Shown: positions 27,998 through 35,522, counted from the stretch's first letter. The stretch is DNA of 35,522 bases from an uncultured Eggerthellaceae bacterium (GCA_910588905.1 CAJURZ010000016.1:13904-49425); one strand, 5' to 3'. A program made the numbers and translations. Notes: generated by a model not told the origin, from the letters alone.

Positions 27998-28294
27998 CTA
28001 ACTTGACAGGCAGGCAGGCTTTTTTCGTCGCTCAATAGCTGTACGAATAGTTAATGCTGATGAACGATTGATGTTCGCGAAGTGAGTCCGGTTGCGAACA
28101 TTATCTATACCATGCTGAAGGACCAGCCTCCCGAAAACTTCATCAGCGAAAGAATTAGTGATTGAATTCACTTCCGCAAAATCAAAGATCACATTGAACT
28201 CAGTAGCAAAGGAACTCTCAATCTCTTTGAAAGCCGCACGTCCAGATTCTCTTGTGCATAAGGAGAGCCCAAAGTCTTTCATTGCGATAACCAT
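27998..28294 (-). CDS. STAS-like (DUF4325-type) small protein
   Basis: Predicted 98 residues; ATG 28294 with AAAGGAG five bases upstream. The core VIFDFAEVNSITNSFADEVF at residues 35-54 follows the STAS pattern: a buried strand, then a loop with a Ser/Thr (here Ser-48) and an amphipathic helix, as in anti-anti-sigma proteins and DUF4325. Proteins of this type are commonly encoded next to a GHKL ATPase, as here, where the ATPase gene ends 21 bases upstream. By analogy with SpoIIAA/SpoIIAB the pair would form a phosphorylation- or nucleotide-dependent switch. No sigma factor is seen nearby, so the output is unknown. Confidence 0.75.
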   Translation of the reverse strand: MVIAMKDFGLSLCTRESGRAAFKEIESSFATEFNVIFDFAEVNSITNSFADEVFGRLVLQHGIDNVRNRTHFANINRSSALTIRTAIERRKKPACLSS

Positions 28295-28315
28295 GATTAC
28301 TCCTTTGCTGCTAAA

Positions 28316-29236
28316 TCACCATAGTATATCATCGTCAAATCCGTCGAGCAGTTCTGAGTCATATGGCAGGTTGGTGCCATCGTCCAGCACATCAGATTCT
28401 TTGATAACTACATCAGATGGAATCCTTAGACAGATCGCTGTTCCCGGAAACCAACAATCCTGCAAGCTATGAAATCCACGGAGATCAAGATGGGCAGCCG
28501 TATCGTGAGACACAACCCACAGATAGCCAGATGATGCTTCCACAAGTCTCTTAGAAAAGGTCAGGCCGAACCCAGCACCATATCCTTTTCCAGTGTAATA
28601 CCCGTTTGTGTTTTCGCCAACTCCGTGATCGAATGCCTTGATCAACAATTTTGCATCAGTGCACATGGCATACTGTGAACTTTTTCTCAGAGATCTTGGG
28701 ATACCTATTCTCAGATCTGCAACACAGAATTCAACGTACCCCTTTTGGGGATAATATTGAGCAGCAACTATTCCTCTTTCCTTTGTCTCTGAATGGTTGA
28801 TGACATTATCAATGATCTCTCCAAAGGAGTAGTCCAAAGCACCTAGAAGAGACCTGTCAACGTGGGTTGTTTTGCCAAAGATGTTGCGCAATTGAGAAGG
28901 CAGCGTATTTGTATTGTCGTCCGGTTCGATTGTCGACAATTCCATGAATTTATTTTGAGAAGCATGCCGCTGAAATGATTCTGCATGAGGAATGTGTAAG
29001 TAGGTAAAGAAATTCATCCGTTGAAGATAAGCCGAAACTGCCCCATCGATTACATCTACCGAATGCCCTCTAGCCTGAAAGTGTTTCCCCATCAATGCAA
29101 GCACAACAATCTGACCAATGCCCAAAAAATCCCAATTCCTCAAATCAAGCGAAACGGATCCCCGCCCATCAGGACCTATATACGAGGACGAGGGGCGACA
29201 AACATCAAAAATGTTTAGATCGTGAGGTAATCTCAT
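28316..29236 (-). CDS. GHKL-type ATP-binding protein with an N-terminal STAS-like segment
   Basis: Predicted 306 residues from ATG 29236 (weak GACGGG ribosome site). The N-terminal SVSLDLRNWDFLGIGQIVVLA near 27-46 looks like a STAS strand-helix unit. From 130 the protein has an N-box (GEIIDNVINHSE, 139-150), a G1 box (DLRIGIP, 174-180) and a glycine-rich ATP lid (GKGYGAGFGLTFSKRLVE, 216-233), the set seen in histidine-kinase-like and anti-sigma ATPases. There is no dimerisation/phosphoacceptor His domain, so it is not a standard sensor kinase. It probably works with the STAS-like protein encoded just downstream. The module has no evident sugar-pathway function and appears inserted. Confidence 0.8.
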   Translation of the reverse strand: MRLPHDLNIFDVCRPSSSYIGPDGRGSVSLDLRNWDFLGIGQIVVLALMGKHFQARGHSVDVIDGAVSAYLQRMNFFTYLHIPHAESFQRHASQNKFMELSTIEPDDNTNTLPSQLRNIFGKTTHVDRSLLGALDYSFGEIIDNVINHSETKERGIVAAQYYPQKGYVEFCVADLRIGIPRSLRKSSQYAMCTDAKLLIKAFDHGVGENTNGYYTGKGYGAGFGLTFSKRLVEASSGYLWVVSHDTAAHLDLRGFHSLQDCWFPGTAICLRIPSDVVIKESDVLDDGTNLPYDSELLDGFDDDILW

Positions 29237-29342
29237 CTTTTACCCGTCTTCTGAATCGCAATACTAAAACACGCCGATGAATATCACAGCTATACAGAAC
29301 ACTTGAAGTTCCGTTGAAAATTAATCGATCCCTCTTCAGCAG

Positions 29343-29690
29343 TCAGAAATCGCATTTATGCTTTGCCTCTTCTTCCATGATCGCCAGTCTTTGGACAAGA
29401 TCCTTCAGCTTCATCTGCTGCTTGCTGACGATGACACTGAGCGAGAGACAAATGGCCAAAAGGAAGAAGATGGCGATAAAGAGCACGAAGTTCGAAGCAA
29501 CATTGAAGCCCAAAGCGTATGCGAGCCAAAATACTGGTTCAGGAAATATCGCGCAGATTAGGGCAGCTAGCCCCAAGAACAGCCAAAGTAGCGAGTAGCG
29601 CAACAAAAGTCGGCCCTTGGCAATCTGCCAACAGACCCCAACCATGAAAGCAACAGAGAATATAATAACCGCAACACTGAGAATTGACAT
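29343..29690 (-). CDS. DUF2304 family membrane protein
   Basis: Predicted 115 residues; ATG 29690 follows GGAGG. Three membrane helices (about 3-22, 29-48, 63-88) are followed by a charged coiled C-terminus (QQMKLKDLVQRLAIMEEE), the usual DUF2304 design. In actinobacteria and firmicutes such genes sit directly after a polyprenyl-phosphate sugar synthase-type GT2, as here with a 14-base gap. The partner may anchor the GT2 to the membrane; that role is inferred from linkage. Confidence 0.82.
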   Translation of the reverse strand: MSILSVAVIIFSVAFMVGVCWQIAKGRLLLRYSLLWLFLGLAALICAIFPEPVFWLAYALGFNVASNFVLFIAIFFLLAICLSLSVIVSKQQMKLKDLVQRLAIMEEEAKHKCDF

Positions 29691-29704
29691 CTCGCCTCCG
29701 CTTC

Positions 29705-30406
29705 CTATTTCGCCTTAGTGATGCCCGAGATGAGTAGCGAGATGGTCACCTTGACCATATAGTATGCGCCCTTGAGAGGATTGATGGATGAGGTACCCCC
29801 CTGCCGCTCATTCATCGAAACCGGAATCTCCCGTATCGTCAGATCATGCTTCGAGGCATCCACTATCGACTCTGGCTCAGGGTAATCTGTAGGATACTTC
29901 TTGCAGTAAAGGACGATGGCATTTTTGCTACATGACCTGAATCCTGAGGTCGGATCGGTGACCTTCTGCCCCGTAAGCAATCGGATCACCTTTGCCAGCC
30001 ACAGGATCCCAACCCTGCGCATGATCGTTGACTTGAACTTCGAAGGCGAATCATCCAAAAACCGAGACCCGATCACTAGGTCAGTGCCCTTCTCAAGAGG
30101 AGTGATCAGTTGATCGATATAGGACGCATCATGTTGACCATCTCCATCAAACTGCACGTCAAACTCATAGCCATTCGCGAGAGCGTATTTATGCCCCGCC
30201 TGCACTGCACCACCTATACCAAGGTTGACGCATAGATCGAGCACGGGGATGTCATGCTCCTTGCAGATATCCAGAGTAGTATCAGAGGAGCCATCATTCA
30301 CGACGATGAGCGGATAACCAGCATCCCGAACATTCGCCACCACGGTCAAAATGCACTCAGCCTCATTGTAGGCGGGGATAATGACCAGCACTTTATTCTT
30401 ATCCAT
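29705..30406 (-). CDS. Polyprenyl-phosphate sugar synthase-like GT2 (DPM/DPG type)
   Basis: Predicted 233 residues; ATG 30406, GAAGAG upstream, overlapping the end of the preceding gene by eight bases. VLVIIPAYNEAECILTVV starts the domain, then VVNDGSSDTT near 35-44, NLGIGGAVQAGHKYA near 61-75 and the metal site QFDGDGQHD near 85-93. DPTSGFRS near 151 is typical of dolichol/polyprenyl-phosphate mannose or glucose synthases. The enzyme would charge polyprenyl phosphate with one sugar to feed GT-C transferases outside the membrane; two GT-C-like proteins (6152-7960 and 9674-11043) are in this window. The last 20 residues are hydrophobic (ISLLISGI) and may touch the membrane. Confidence 0.88.
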   Translation of the reverse strand: MDKNKVLVIIPAYNEAECILTVVANVRDAGYPLIVVNDGSSDTTLDICKEHDIPVLDLCVNLGIGGAVQAGHKYALANGYEFDVQFDGDGQHDASYIDQLITPLEKGTDLVIGSRFLDDSPSKFKSTIMRRVGILWLAKVIRLLTGQKVTDPTSGFRSCSKNAIVLYCKKYPTDYPEPESIVDASKHDLTIREIPVSMNERQGGTSSINPLKGAYYMVKVTISLLISGITKAK

Positions 30407-31190
30407 CGTTGCTCTTCAGGCTCTCTGCATAGAAGTAATTGATCAGCTTCGCAACGGGTTTTGGCCAGAACCTCTCAAGCATGGCAAGGTCTTCATTGGT
30501 TCGCGTATCATCAGCGATGATATGAGAGGTCTCCGAGTCTTCATGGATTCGATGATACATCAAGACCTGAGGCTCATAGCAGAATGCACCAGATATCCGC
30601 GACAAGCGCTCCCAGGCATCCCAATCAAGACCACCTTTCATCCCTTTCCTGAAAAGCGGCTCTGGAATCTTATCTTTACAATAGGCTACCGAGGGGCATG
30701 GAATTGGAGAGCCAAAACGAAGGATCGCCCTTTTCCAGAATCTAGAATCATGGCGACGGTCTGGGATGAATGGCCTCAACATCATCCGTTTCACATCAAG
30801 CAGGCGATTGCTGGTCACATGCTCACTACCGCGAAGCTCCCCGTAATTAGAGAAAAAGATGATGGGATCTTGAGCCTTCTCTAAGCTTTGAAGAGCGCTT
30901 CTTGCGTAGGATGGGTCATATATATCATCCTGATGGGCAATAGTCACATACTGCGTTTTGGCGCATTGGATGGCAAAATTCCAATCTGACGCTATCCCCC
31001 CCTGAAATGGATTCACAAAAAGAGACAACTTGAATTCATCTGCAACACTTTCGATGAGATCATTAGGTGTGGAGGTGCAGACGATCACCTGAGATGGTGC
31101 CTCTTGTCTCAATACGCTTTCAATGCATTCCCGCAGATAGGGGCTTTCCCCGTAAGCGCAAACTGAGAATGTAAGGGCACGCAAAGGCAA
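30399..31190 (-). CDS. GT2 glycosyltransferase
   Basis: Predicted 263 residues. The start is a TTG at 31190 directly after the wbpB stop, with GGGGAG six bases upstream. The N-terminal LTFSVCAYGESPYLRECIES is a GT2 opening, and IAHQDDIYDPSY near 93-104 is the metal-binding site in the form HQDD, common in capsule enzymes. RKGMKGGLDWDAWERLSRI near 200 is the acceptor-side motif. An in-frame run of seven G (plus-strand C at 30996-31002) lies in the FQGGIA segment. It is coupled to the genes on either side by abutment and overlap. Confidence 0.85.
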   Translation of the reverse strand: MPLRALTFSVCAYGESPYLRECIESVLRQEAPSQVIVCTSTPNDLIESVADEFKLSLFVNPFQGGIASDWNFAIQCAKTQYVTIAHQDDIYDPSYARSALQSLEKAQDPIIFFSNYGELRGSEHVTSNRLLDVKRMMLRPFIPDRRHDSRFWKRAILRFGSPIPCPSVAYCKDKIPEPLFRKGMKGGLDWDAWERLSRISGAFCYEPQVLMYHRIHEDSETSHIIADDTRTNEDLAMLERFWPKPVAKLINYFYAESLKSNDG

Positions 31191-32267
31191 TCAGAACTCC
31201 CCCGTCATATCCAAACTAGCGAACCCTTCAAGCGGAAGAGTCACTGGCTGGCCCGTCTTCTGGCTCTTGTACATAGCCAACACGATCTCAAGCGCATTGC
31301 GGCCAGCCACAGCATCCACGTAGGGTGCCCTATCGCCCTGGATCGCATCGATCACGTCTGCGTAAAGAGCAGTATGCCCATTTCCGTATACGTTCGATGT
31401 AGCTTCTTGTAGACCACGAGCTTCTTCGTCCCCTTCGCACGCATCTGCGAAATCCCACACATCGATGTTGTTGCAAGAGGTTCCGCCGATCTTCGCAGTC
31501 CCCTCTTCGCCAAATACATAGAGCGTCTCTTCCAGATTCTTCGGGTAGACATTCGTGGTACCCTCGATGGTCCCAACGGCGCCATTAGCGAACTTGACCA
31601 CACCAACGCCCACATCTTCTGCCTGCAGATAATCATGGAACTGCCGGCGTGTGGCCGCGTAGACCTCCCTTACATCCTCCCCCATCATCCAGCGGAGGAG
31701 ATCGATGCCATGGATGCATTGGTTCATTAGGCAGCCACCATCTTGTTCCCAGGTGCCCCGCCATGGTGCTTGGTCGTAATAGCCCTTGTTCCTGTTCCAG
31801 CGCACATTGATGGAGCCATGGGAGAGCTTCCCGAAGCGTCCATCTTCTAGAGCATTGCGGAGCTTTTGCACGGCGACGTTGAACCGATTCTGATGGCATG
31901 CCGAGACCTTGACGCCTTTCGCTTGCGCTCGGCGGATGATCTCATCGGCATCCTCGATAGACATGGCGATGGGCTTCTCGATGATGAGATTCTTCCCTGC
32001 ATCGATGCAATCCAGCGCGATCTGCGCATGCTTCCCGCTTTCCGTAGCAATGGCGATGAGCTCTGTCTCTGGATGATCTGCGAGCATCTGCTTGTAGTCC
32101 GTATAGCGCTCTGCTTCTGGAAACTGCCCCACATCAGCCTTGTCCAACATGATGTCGAACTTGGAATCATCAATGTCACACATAGCTACGAATTCAAGGT
32201 TGTTATTGGCCACTGCCTTCACATGGTTGACAGAAATCCGCCCACAACCGATGAGTGCGTATTTCAT
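31191..32267 (-). CDS. wbpB: UDP-N-acetyl-D-glucosaminuronate 3-dehydrogenase (WbpB/WlbA-like)
   Basis: Predicted 358 residues; ATG 32267 with AAGGGAG six bases upstream. The Gfo/Idh/MocA signature is clear: ALIGCGRISVNH at 4-15 binds NAD, EKPIAMS at 97-103 is the conserved catalytic-site Lys motif, and GGCLMNQCIHGIDLLRWM at 177-194 lines the active site. Trp- and Asn-rich VRWNRNKGYYDQAPWRGTW near 155-173 matches WlbA/WbpB, which oxidise C3 of UDP-GlcNAcA. It is step two of the pathway whose other enzymes are at 24531, 25954 and 21359. It is followed directly by a GT2 gene. Confidence 0.92.
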   Translation of the reverse strand: MKYALIGCGRISVNHVKAVANNNLEFVAMCDIDDSKFDIMLDKADVGQFPEAERYTDYKQMLADHPETELIAIATESGKHAQIALDCIDAGKNLIIEKPIAMSIEDADEIIRRAQAKGVKVSACHQNRFNVAVQKLRNALEDGRFGKLSHGSINVRWNRNKGYYDQAPWRGTWEQDGGCLMNQCIHGIDLLRWMMGEDVREVYAATRRQFHDYLQAEDVGVGVVKFANGAVGTIEGTTNVYPKNLEETLYVFGEEGTAKIGGTSCNNIDVWDFADACEGDEEARGLQEATSNVYGNGHTALYADVIDAIQGDRAPYVDAVAGRNALEIVLAMYKSQKTGQPVTLPLEGFASLDMTGEF

Positions 32268-32340
32268 GATGAGCTCCCTTATATTGCACGTAAATCTCGT
32301 TCACAGCATATCGGTTCAAAGGAGCATTTTAATTCATGCA

Positions 32341-33861
32341 TCAGAACTGGAAGTAGATGAACGGGTTGTATCCCCCAGAGACGATGGACATACAGCTGAG
32401 CACGAACACTGCGAACAGCGCGATGTCGCAGACGACGTTCACAACCGTACAGGCCCGCGCCCGCGCAAGAACTGCGTTCTCAGGAATAGCAACCTCGCAA
32501 GGCGGGACAAAATCATTACCCTTCTCAGGAGCAGCGATGACCCTCTTCCTTGGCTCCTTCGCCGCCCACGCTTCCATGTGCTTGCGAATCCATGGGAAGA
32601 TCGGCGTTGAGCCTAGGATGAGAATGGGAAGCAGCGAGACGTAGCTCCACGATTGCAACTCCCAAAGCGTTGATGTTCCCGTGAAACCATAGGCGCCGAA
32701 TATTCCGAGCGTCCACTCCATCACATTATGAAGCCCGGTAACAGCGAATAGAAGCCAGCCGAAATAGAACGTAAGGATGCACCAGATATGTCCGAAGATA
32801 CGCGGCAAGCGATCAAGGAACTTCAACAGGAACAACTTCTCTACCATGAGCAACACACCATAGTACAAACCCCATAGAAGGAAGTTCCACGCTGCCCCAT
32901 GCCAGATTCCCGTGAGTCCCCAGACGATCATGATATTAAGCATCCACCGCGGGACGGATACCCGTGAACCACCCAGCGGGATGTATACATAGTCTCGAAA
33001 GAATCCGCCCAGTGTCATGTGCCAGCGCCGCCAGAACTCAGTAACCGACTTCGACGTATAGGGATAGTTGAAATTGCGCGGGTAGTCGAAGCCCATCATC
33101 TTGCCCATCCCGATGGCCATGTCCGAATACCCTGAGAAGTCGAAGTAGATCTGGAACGTATACGCCAAGATACCTGAGAAACACCCAACGAAACCAATGA
33201 CCTCAGCTGGTTGCGACAAGAGTGAATTTGCAAGGATGGCAACCGTGTTAGCCAAGAGCACCTTCTTGCCCAAACCTATGATGAACAGCCGGATACCTTG
33301 CGCGAACTTCGCCAGCGTAACTGTACGGTTATCGATTTCGACTTCAATCTGTGAGTAGCGCACGATGGGACCAGCCACTAGCTGCGGAAACATAGCTATA
33401 TACATACCAAGATAGAGGATATTCTTCTGCGCTTTGACCTTTCCGCGGTATACATCCACGATATAGCTGATAGCCTGCAACGTGAAGAACGAGATGCCAA
33501 TGGGAAGCGCAAGCTGAAGATCTACAAGAAATTCCTCACCTAGAGCTTGATTTACGTTGGTGACAATAAAGGTCTCATACTTAAAGAGCCCCAGAATACC
33601 GATGTTAATTGCCAGTGCTCCAAAGAGCACCCCCCCCCGTATGCCTTTTCGGTCAGCCCCATCAATCAAAAGAGCCATCAACCAGTTAATGATGATGGAA
33701 CCGATCATGAGGAACACATAAACCGGTTCACCCCAGGCGTAGAAAAGTAGGCTGAATAGTAGTAGCACAACATTCTTCGCTGGTCGCCACGGCATGATGA
33801 AATACACCGCCAGGAAAAGCGGCAGGAACGCAAAGAGAAACACACTGCTAGAGAAGACCAA
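32341..33861 (-). CDS. Second MBOAT O-acyltransferase, with an in-frame poly-G tract
   Basis: Predicted 506 residues from a TTG at 33861 (GGTGAG close upstream). Colinear with the MBOAT at 3889: YAWGEPVYV near 41, QLVAGPIVRY at 160-169, QIYFDFSGYSDMAIG at 237-251, WRRWHMTLG at 278-286, and IWHGAAW with His 321. It is longer by about 36 residues owing to a cytoplasmic loop rich in Lys and Glu near 440-465 (KEPRKRVIAAPEKGNDF). Codons 75-78 contain nine consecutive G; the frame is intact. No AlgJ-like gene is adjacent; wbpB follows after 73 bases. It would export acyl groups for polysaccharide O-acylation, perhaps together with the orphan AlgX-like protein. Confidence 0.9.
   Translation of the reverse strand: MVFSSSVFLFAFLPLFLAVYFIMPWRPAKNVVLLLFSLLFYAWGEPVYVFLMIGSIIINWLMALLIDGADRKGIRGGVLFGALAINIGILGLFKYETFIVTNVNQALGEEFLVDLQLALPIGISFFTLQAISYIVDVYRGKVKAQKNILYLGMYIAMFPQLVAGPIVRYSQIEVEIDNRTVTLAKFAQGIRLFIIGLGKKVLLANTVAILANSLLSQPAEVIGFVGCFSGILAYTFQIYFDFSGYSDMAIGMGKMMGFDYPRNFNYPYTSKSVTEFWRRWHMTLGGFFRDYVYIPLGGSRVSVPRWMLNIMIVWGLTGIWHGAAWNFLLWGLYYGVLLMVEKLFLLKFLDRLPRIFGHIWCILTFYFGWLLFAVTGLHNVMEWTLGIFGAYGFTGTSTLWELQSWSYVSLLPILILGSTPIFPWIRKHMEAWAAKEPRKRVIAAPEKGNDFVPPCEVAIPENAVLARARACTVVNVVCDIALFAVFVLSCMSIVSGGYNPFIYFQF
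33630..33638 (-). repeat. Poly-G tract (9) inside the second MBOAT gene
   Basis: Nine C on the plus strand, read as CGG GGG GGG GTG on the coding strand at codons 75-78. The frame is open with nine. Loss or gain of one base would truncate the protein in its third membrane region. Confidence 0.9.
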
Positions 33862-34199
33862 CGCTCACCCACAAAGCAAGTTACAAACAAAACTAGAAGA
33901 TTATAGTGCAGTCCATGATTATCCCGAAGAAGCCAAAGCCCATGGACCAGGAAAACACCTAGCAAGCAAAGCAAACGACACACAACATCTATGACCTTCA
34001 CAACAAGACTAAAGATCAACCCGATTAATATCCACATTCATCCGAGCGCTGCGAATGATTAATCCTGCCCTCCATCGTTACCCGAACGCATCCGGATAAG
34101 CCCGAAACTTGACCTGATCACGCCTTCGGAGGCGCACCTTGAAAGATGAGGGCTGGGGCTCAGGACGATTTTCTGGACATGTAATCACATGAAAAGAAA
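33862..34199. promoter_or_regulatory. Non-coding stretch upstream of the second MBOAT and before the IS relic
   Basis: No gene is supported. On the minus strand TATAAT at 33900-33905 is 38 bases before the MBOAT start and is a good -10 box, but the -35 region (TTCGGG) is poor. A hairpin CGCCT-TCGG-AGGCG lies at 34121-34134 without a T-run. The left terminus of the IS remnant should lie before 34200, but no inverted-repeat end could be fixed. Confidence 0.4.
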
Positions 34200-35190
34200 G
34201 TGAGCAAGTACAGCCCAGAGTTCAAGAAGAAGGCATCGAGGACAATCGATAAGCACAGAGGCTCTTGCGTCAAGGCATCTCGCGAGCTTGGAGTGGTGAG
34301 CGTGAAGACGCTGCAGCGTTGGAGAGATGAGCGAAAGAAACATCCGCAAAAGAGAGACGCGCACCTGAGCCGGGTCCAAAAGAGGAACATTGCAAGTCGT
34401 CTGGTATGTGGAGCAAACGCCGCTGCACTCTGCGAGCACTATGGGGTCTCCATTGCCGCAGCTTACAATACCCGCAATAGGTTCAGCCAAAAAGGGGGTT
34501 TTCGTTCGTGGGTAAGAAGGAAAAGGTCGTGGCATCTCGCATCGACCCGGCAGACCTGCCCGACGATATCGAGCAGCCCAAGAGTAGATGCGCGGAGTTG
34601 GAGCCCGACAACGCCACACTCGAGCAAACTATCGAGGTACTAAAAAGATCCCGGCGTCGATCCATCGGATCTGAGCTACGCTCCATCTTTGGGCAGAGCA
34701 ATCTGACCTTCAGGTCCGGGAGGATATGGCGTGTCCTCAGGAACGGGGATGATGGCCTTGGCCCCACTGTCGTCTCCGAGAAGGCCGTGAAGGAAGAGGG
34801 CCCGGTCGTCATCTACAGCAAGAGAAAACGGGCTTACAGTTCATACAAGGGAGAAATCCGCAAGCATCCCGGCGAGTGGGTCTGCCGGAACCTCCATGCG
34901 AACAAGCCCAATGCGCTGTGACTTACGGATATAACGCAGTTCACATTGCCGGATTGCAAGTGCTGCCTCTCGGCAATCATCGACTGATTCGACGGCAAAG
35001 TGGCATCGCATCGCCTGACCAAGATCTCTAATGCGGATCTCGCAAGCTCCACGTTGATCCAGGCCGCCGAATTGATCGAGACTCGGAGCGCCTCGTACTC
35101 CACAGCGATCGCGGGTGCCACTACGGGTGGCAGGGCTGGATAGATTTTTGTGATGAGCACGGTATCGTCCGGTTCCTCATGCCGAAAATA
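34200..35190 (+). pseudogene. Degenerate IS3-family (IS150-like) transposase, truncated
   Basis: From a GTG at 34200 the frame gives MSKYSPEFKKKA and a helix-turn-helix (ASRELGVVSVKTLQRWRDER) as in OrfA. Beyond 34500 the family sequence continues in other frames: DLPDDIEQPKSRCAELE with a coiled coil to about 34640, then KDPGVDP in a third frame. The integrase core then follows: YSSYKGEIRK, TDITQFTLPD with the first Asp, SAIID-stop-FDGKVASHR with the second Asp followed by TGA, and after a further frameshift HSDRGCHYGWQGWIDFCDEHG. Similarity ends at MPK near 35187, before the third catalytic residue. At least three frameshifts and one stop make it inactive. It marks the edge of the polysaccharide locus. 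Confidence 0.85.
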
Positions 35191-35522
35191 GTTTATTTGG
35201 TTGGCCCCCTCATTACCATGTCTGACTGTTATTCTCGTTTTATCGGTCGCTTTACTCTGTGCGATTATTCCAGAACGGCATGTCCTAAACTTCCCAGAGA
35301 TTACAATATCCTTATCAAGACTGGTAGGGTCACTGACGACAACCGGATTTGTTCACGAACTCCGTTGGTGCTGTTTTTCGAATGCGACTCAGGCGAACCT
35401 CCATTCGACATGACAACGAAATTCATCCCAACCATACTTCTCCACTACCCCTTTATATTCAATCTAAAAAGACATCTTCCTGCGAACTTTACCTTCCTAG
35501 GCACCCCCCCCCGAGTTTTTCC
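35188..35522. other. Unassigned right edge with a nine-base poly-C tract
   Basis: I recognise no gene. The plus frame of the last transposase segment stays open from 35179 to the edge by chance or because an unknown gene is fused to the relic, but its composition looks non-coding. On the minus strand a frame enters from the right and stops at 35445 after 25 codons, passing through nine G (35504-35512) in the same CGG GGG GGG GTG phase as the second MBOAT gene. It could be the C-terminus of a gene outside the window. Confidence 0.35.

Noticed and set aside
27832..28035. A 67-codon minus-strand frame overlapping the end of the STAS-like gene
   Set aside because: It has no ribosome site, runs through the probable terminator hairpin and overlaps a better-supported gene.
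33705..34037. A hydrophobic minus-strand frame (starting MWILIGLIFSLVV) upstream of and into the second MBOAT gene
   Set aside because: No ribosome site was seen. It covers the likely promoter and the MBOAT start, and its second half is a shadow of that gene; hydrophobicity here follows from T-rich codons.
34485..34500. Possible programmed frameshift (A-run followed by G-run) in the IS3-type transposase
   Set aside because: Further frameshifts and an in-frame TGA downstream show general decay, so a functional programmed shift is not supported.
1..35522. CRISPR arrays, tRNA or rRNA genes, riboswitches
   Set aside because: No regularly spaced short repeats, no cloverleaf with a T-arm and no recognisable aptamer core were seen on either strand.

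Overview
The window is almost entirely one surface-polysaccharide locus, followed at the right edge by a decayed insertion sequence. Base composition is close to 50% GC. TTG and GTG starts are common, and the left edge carries a cell-wall amidase with GBS Bsp-like repeats. Together with the overall protein flavour this suggests a host-associated actinobacterium of the Coriobacteriia type (Olsenella, Collinsella or Eggerthella relatives). That assignment is inference; no rRNA or tRNA is present to test it.

Layout, left to right. 1-2319 (-): amidase running off the left edge. 2450-5301 (-): an AlgJ/AlgX-like protein and an MBOAT O-acyltransferase. 5393-6118 (-): wreck of an acyltransferase-3 gene. 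6152-12610 (-): a large GT-C-like membrane protein, a GT4-like glycosyltransferase, a second GT-C-like membrane protein split by a poly-G frameshift, and a Wzx-type flippase. 12672-14736 (-): a sulfotransferase-like protein and a GT2. 14847-15806 (+): an isolated glycosyltransferase. 15810-23177 (-): a second AlgX-like protein, an asparagine-synthetase-like protein lacking the N-terminal Cys, GT2, GT4, WbpD-type acetyltransferase, GT4. 23443-24465 (+): GT2. 24531-25847 (-) and 25954-27114 (+): WbpA and WbpE. 27111-29236 (-): a cassette outside sugar metabolism (four-helix membrane protein, STAS-like protein, GHKL ATPase). 29343-32267 (-): DUF2304 protein, polyprenyl-phosphate sugar synthase-like GT2, GT2, WbpB. 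32341-33861 (-): second MBOAT. 34200-35190 (+): IS3-family transposase remnant.

How it fits together. WbpA, WbpB, WbpE and WbpD are the complete set for converting UDP-GlcNAc to UDP-2,3-diacetamido-2,3-dideoxyglucuronic acid. About eight glycosyltransferases would build a repeat unit, the flippase would export it, and the GT-C proteins could add side sugars (donors possibly made by the GT2/DUF2304 pair) or polymerise. MBOAT and AlgX-like proteins would O-acylate outside the membrane, the sulfotransferase could sulfate, and the asparagine-synthetase-like enzyme could amidate a uronic acid. I see no initiating sugar-phosphate transferase, chain-length regulator or ligase, so the locus probably continues beyond the window or uses genes elsewhere.

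The most notable signal is a set of poly-G tracts (coding strand is minus) of 8, 8, 9 and 9 bases. In the intact MBOAT gene the tract is 9 and in frame. In the split membrane-protein gene and in the acyltransferase-3 relic it is 8, and a ninth G would join the two frames at that point. This is what slipped-strand phase variation of capsule decoration would look like, although assembly error in homopolymers must be excluded. The second candidate is the STAS/GHKL/membrane-protein cassette inserted between sugar genes.
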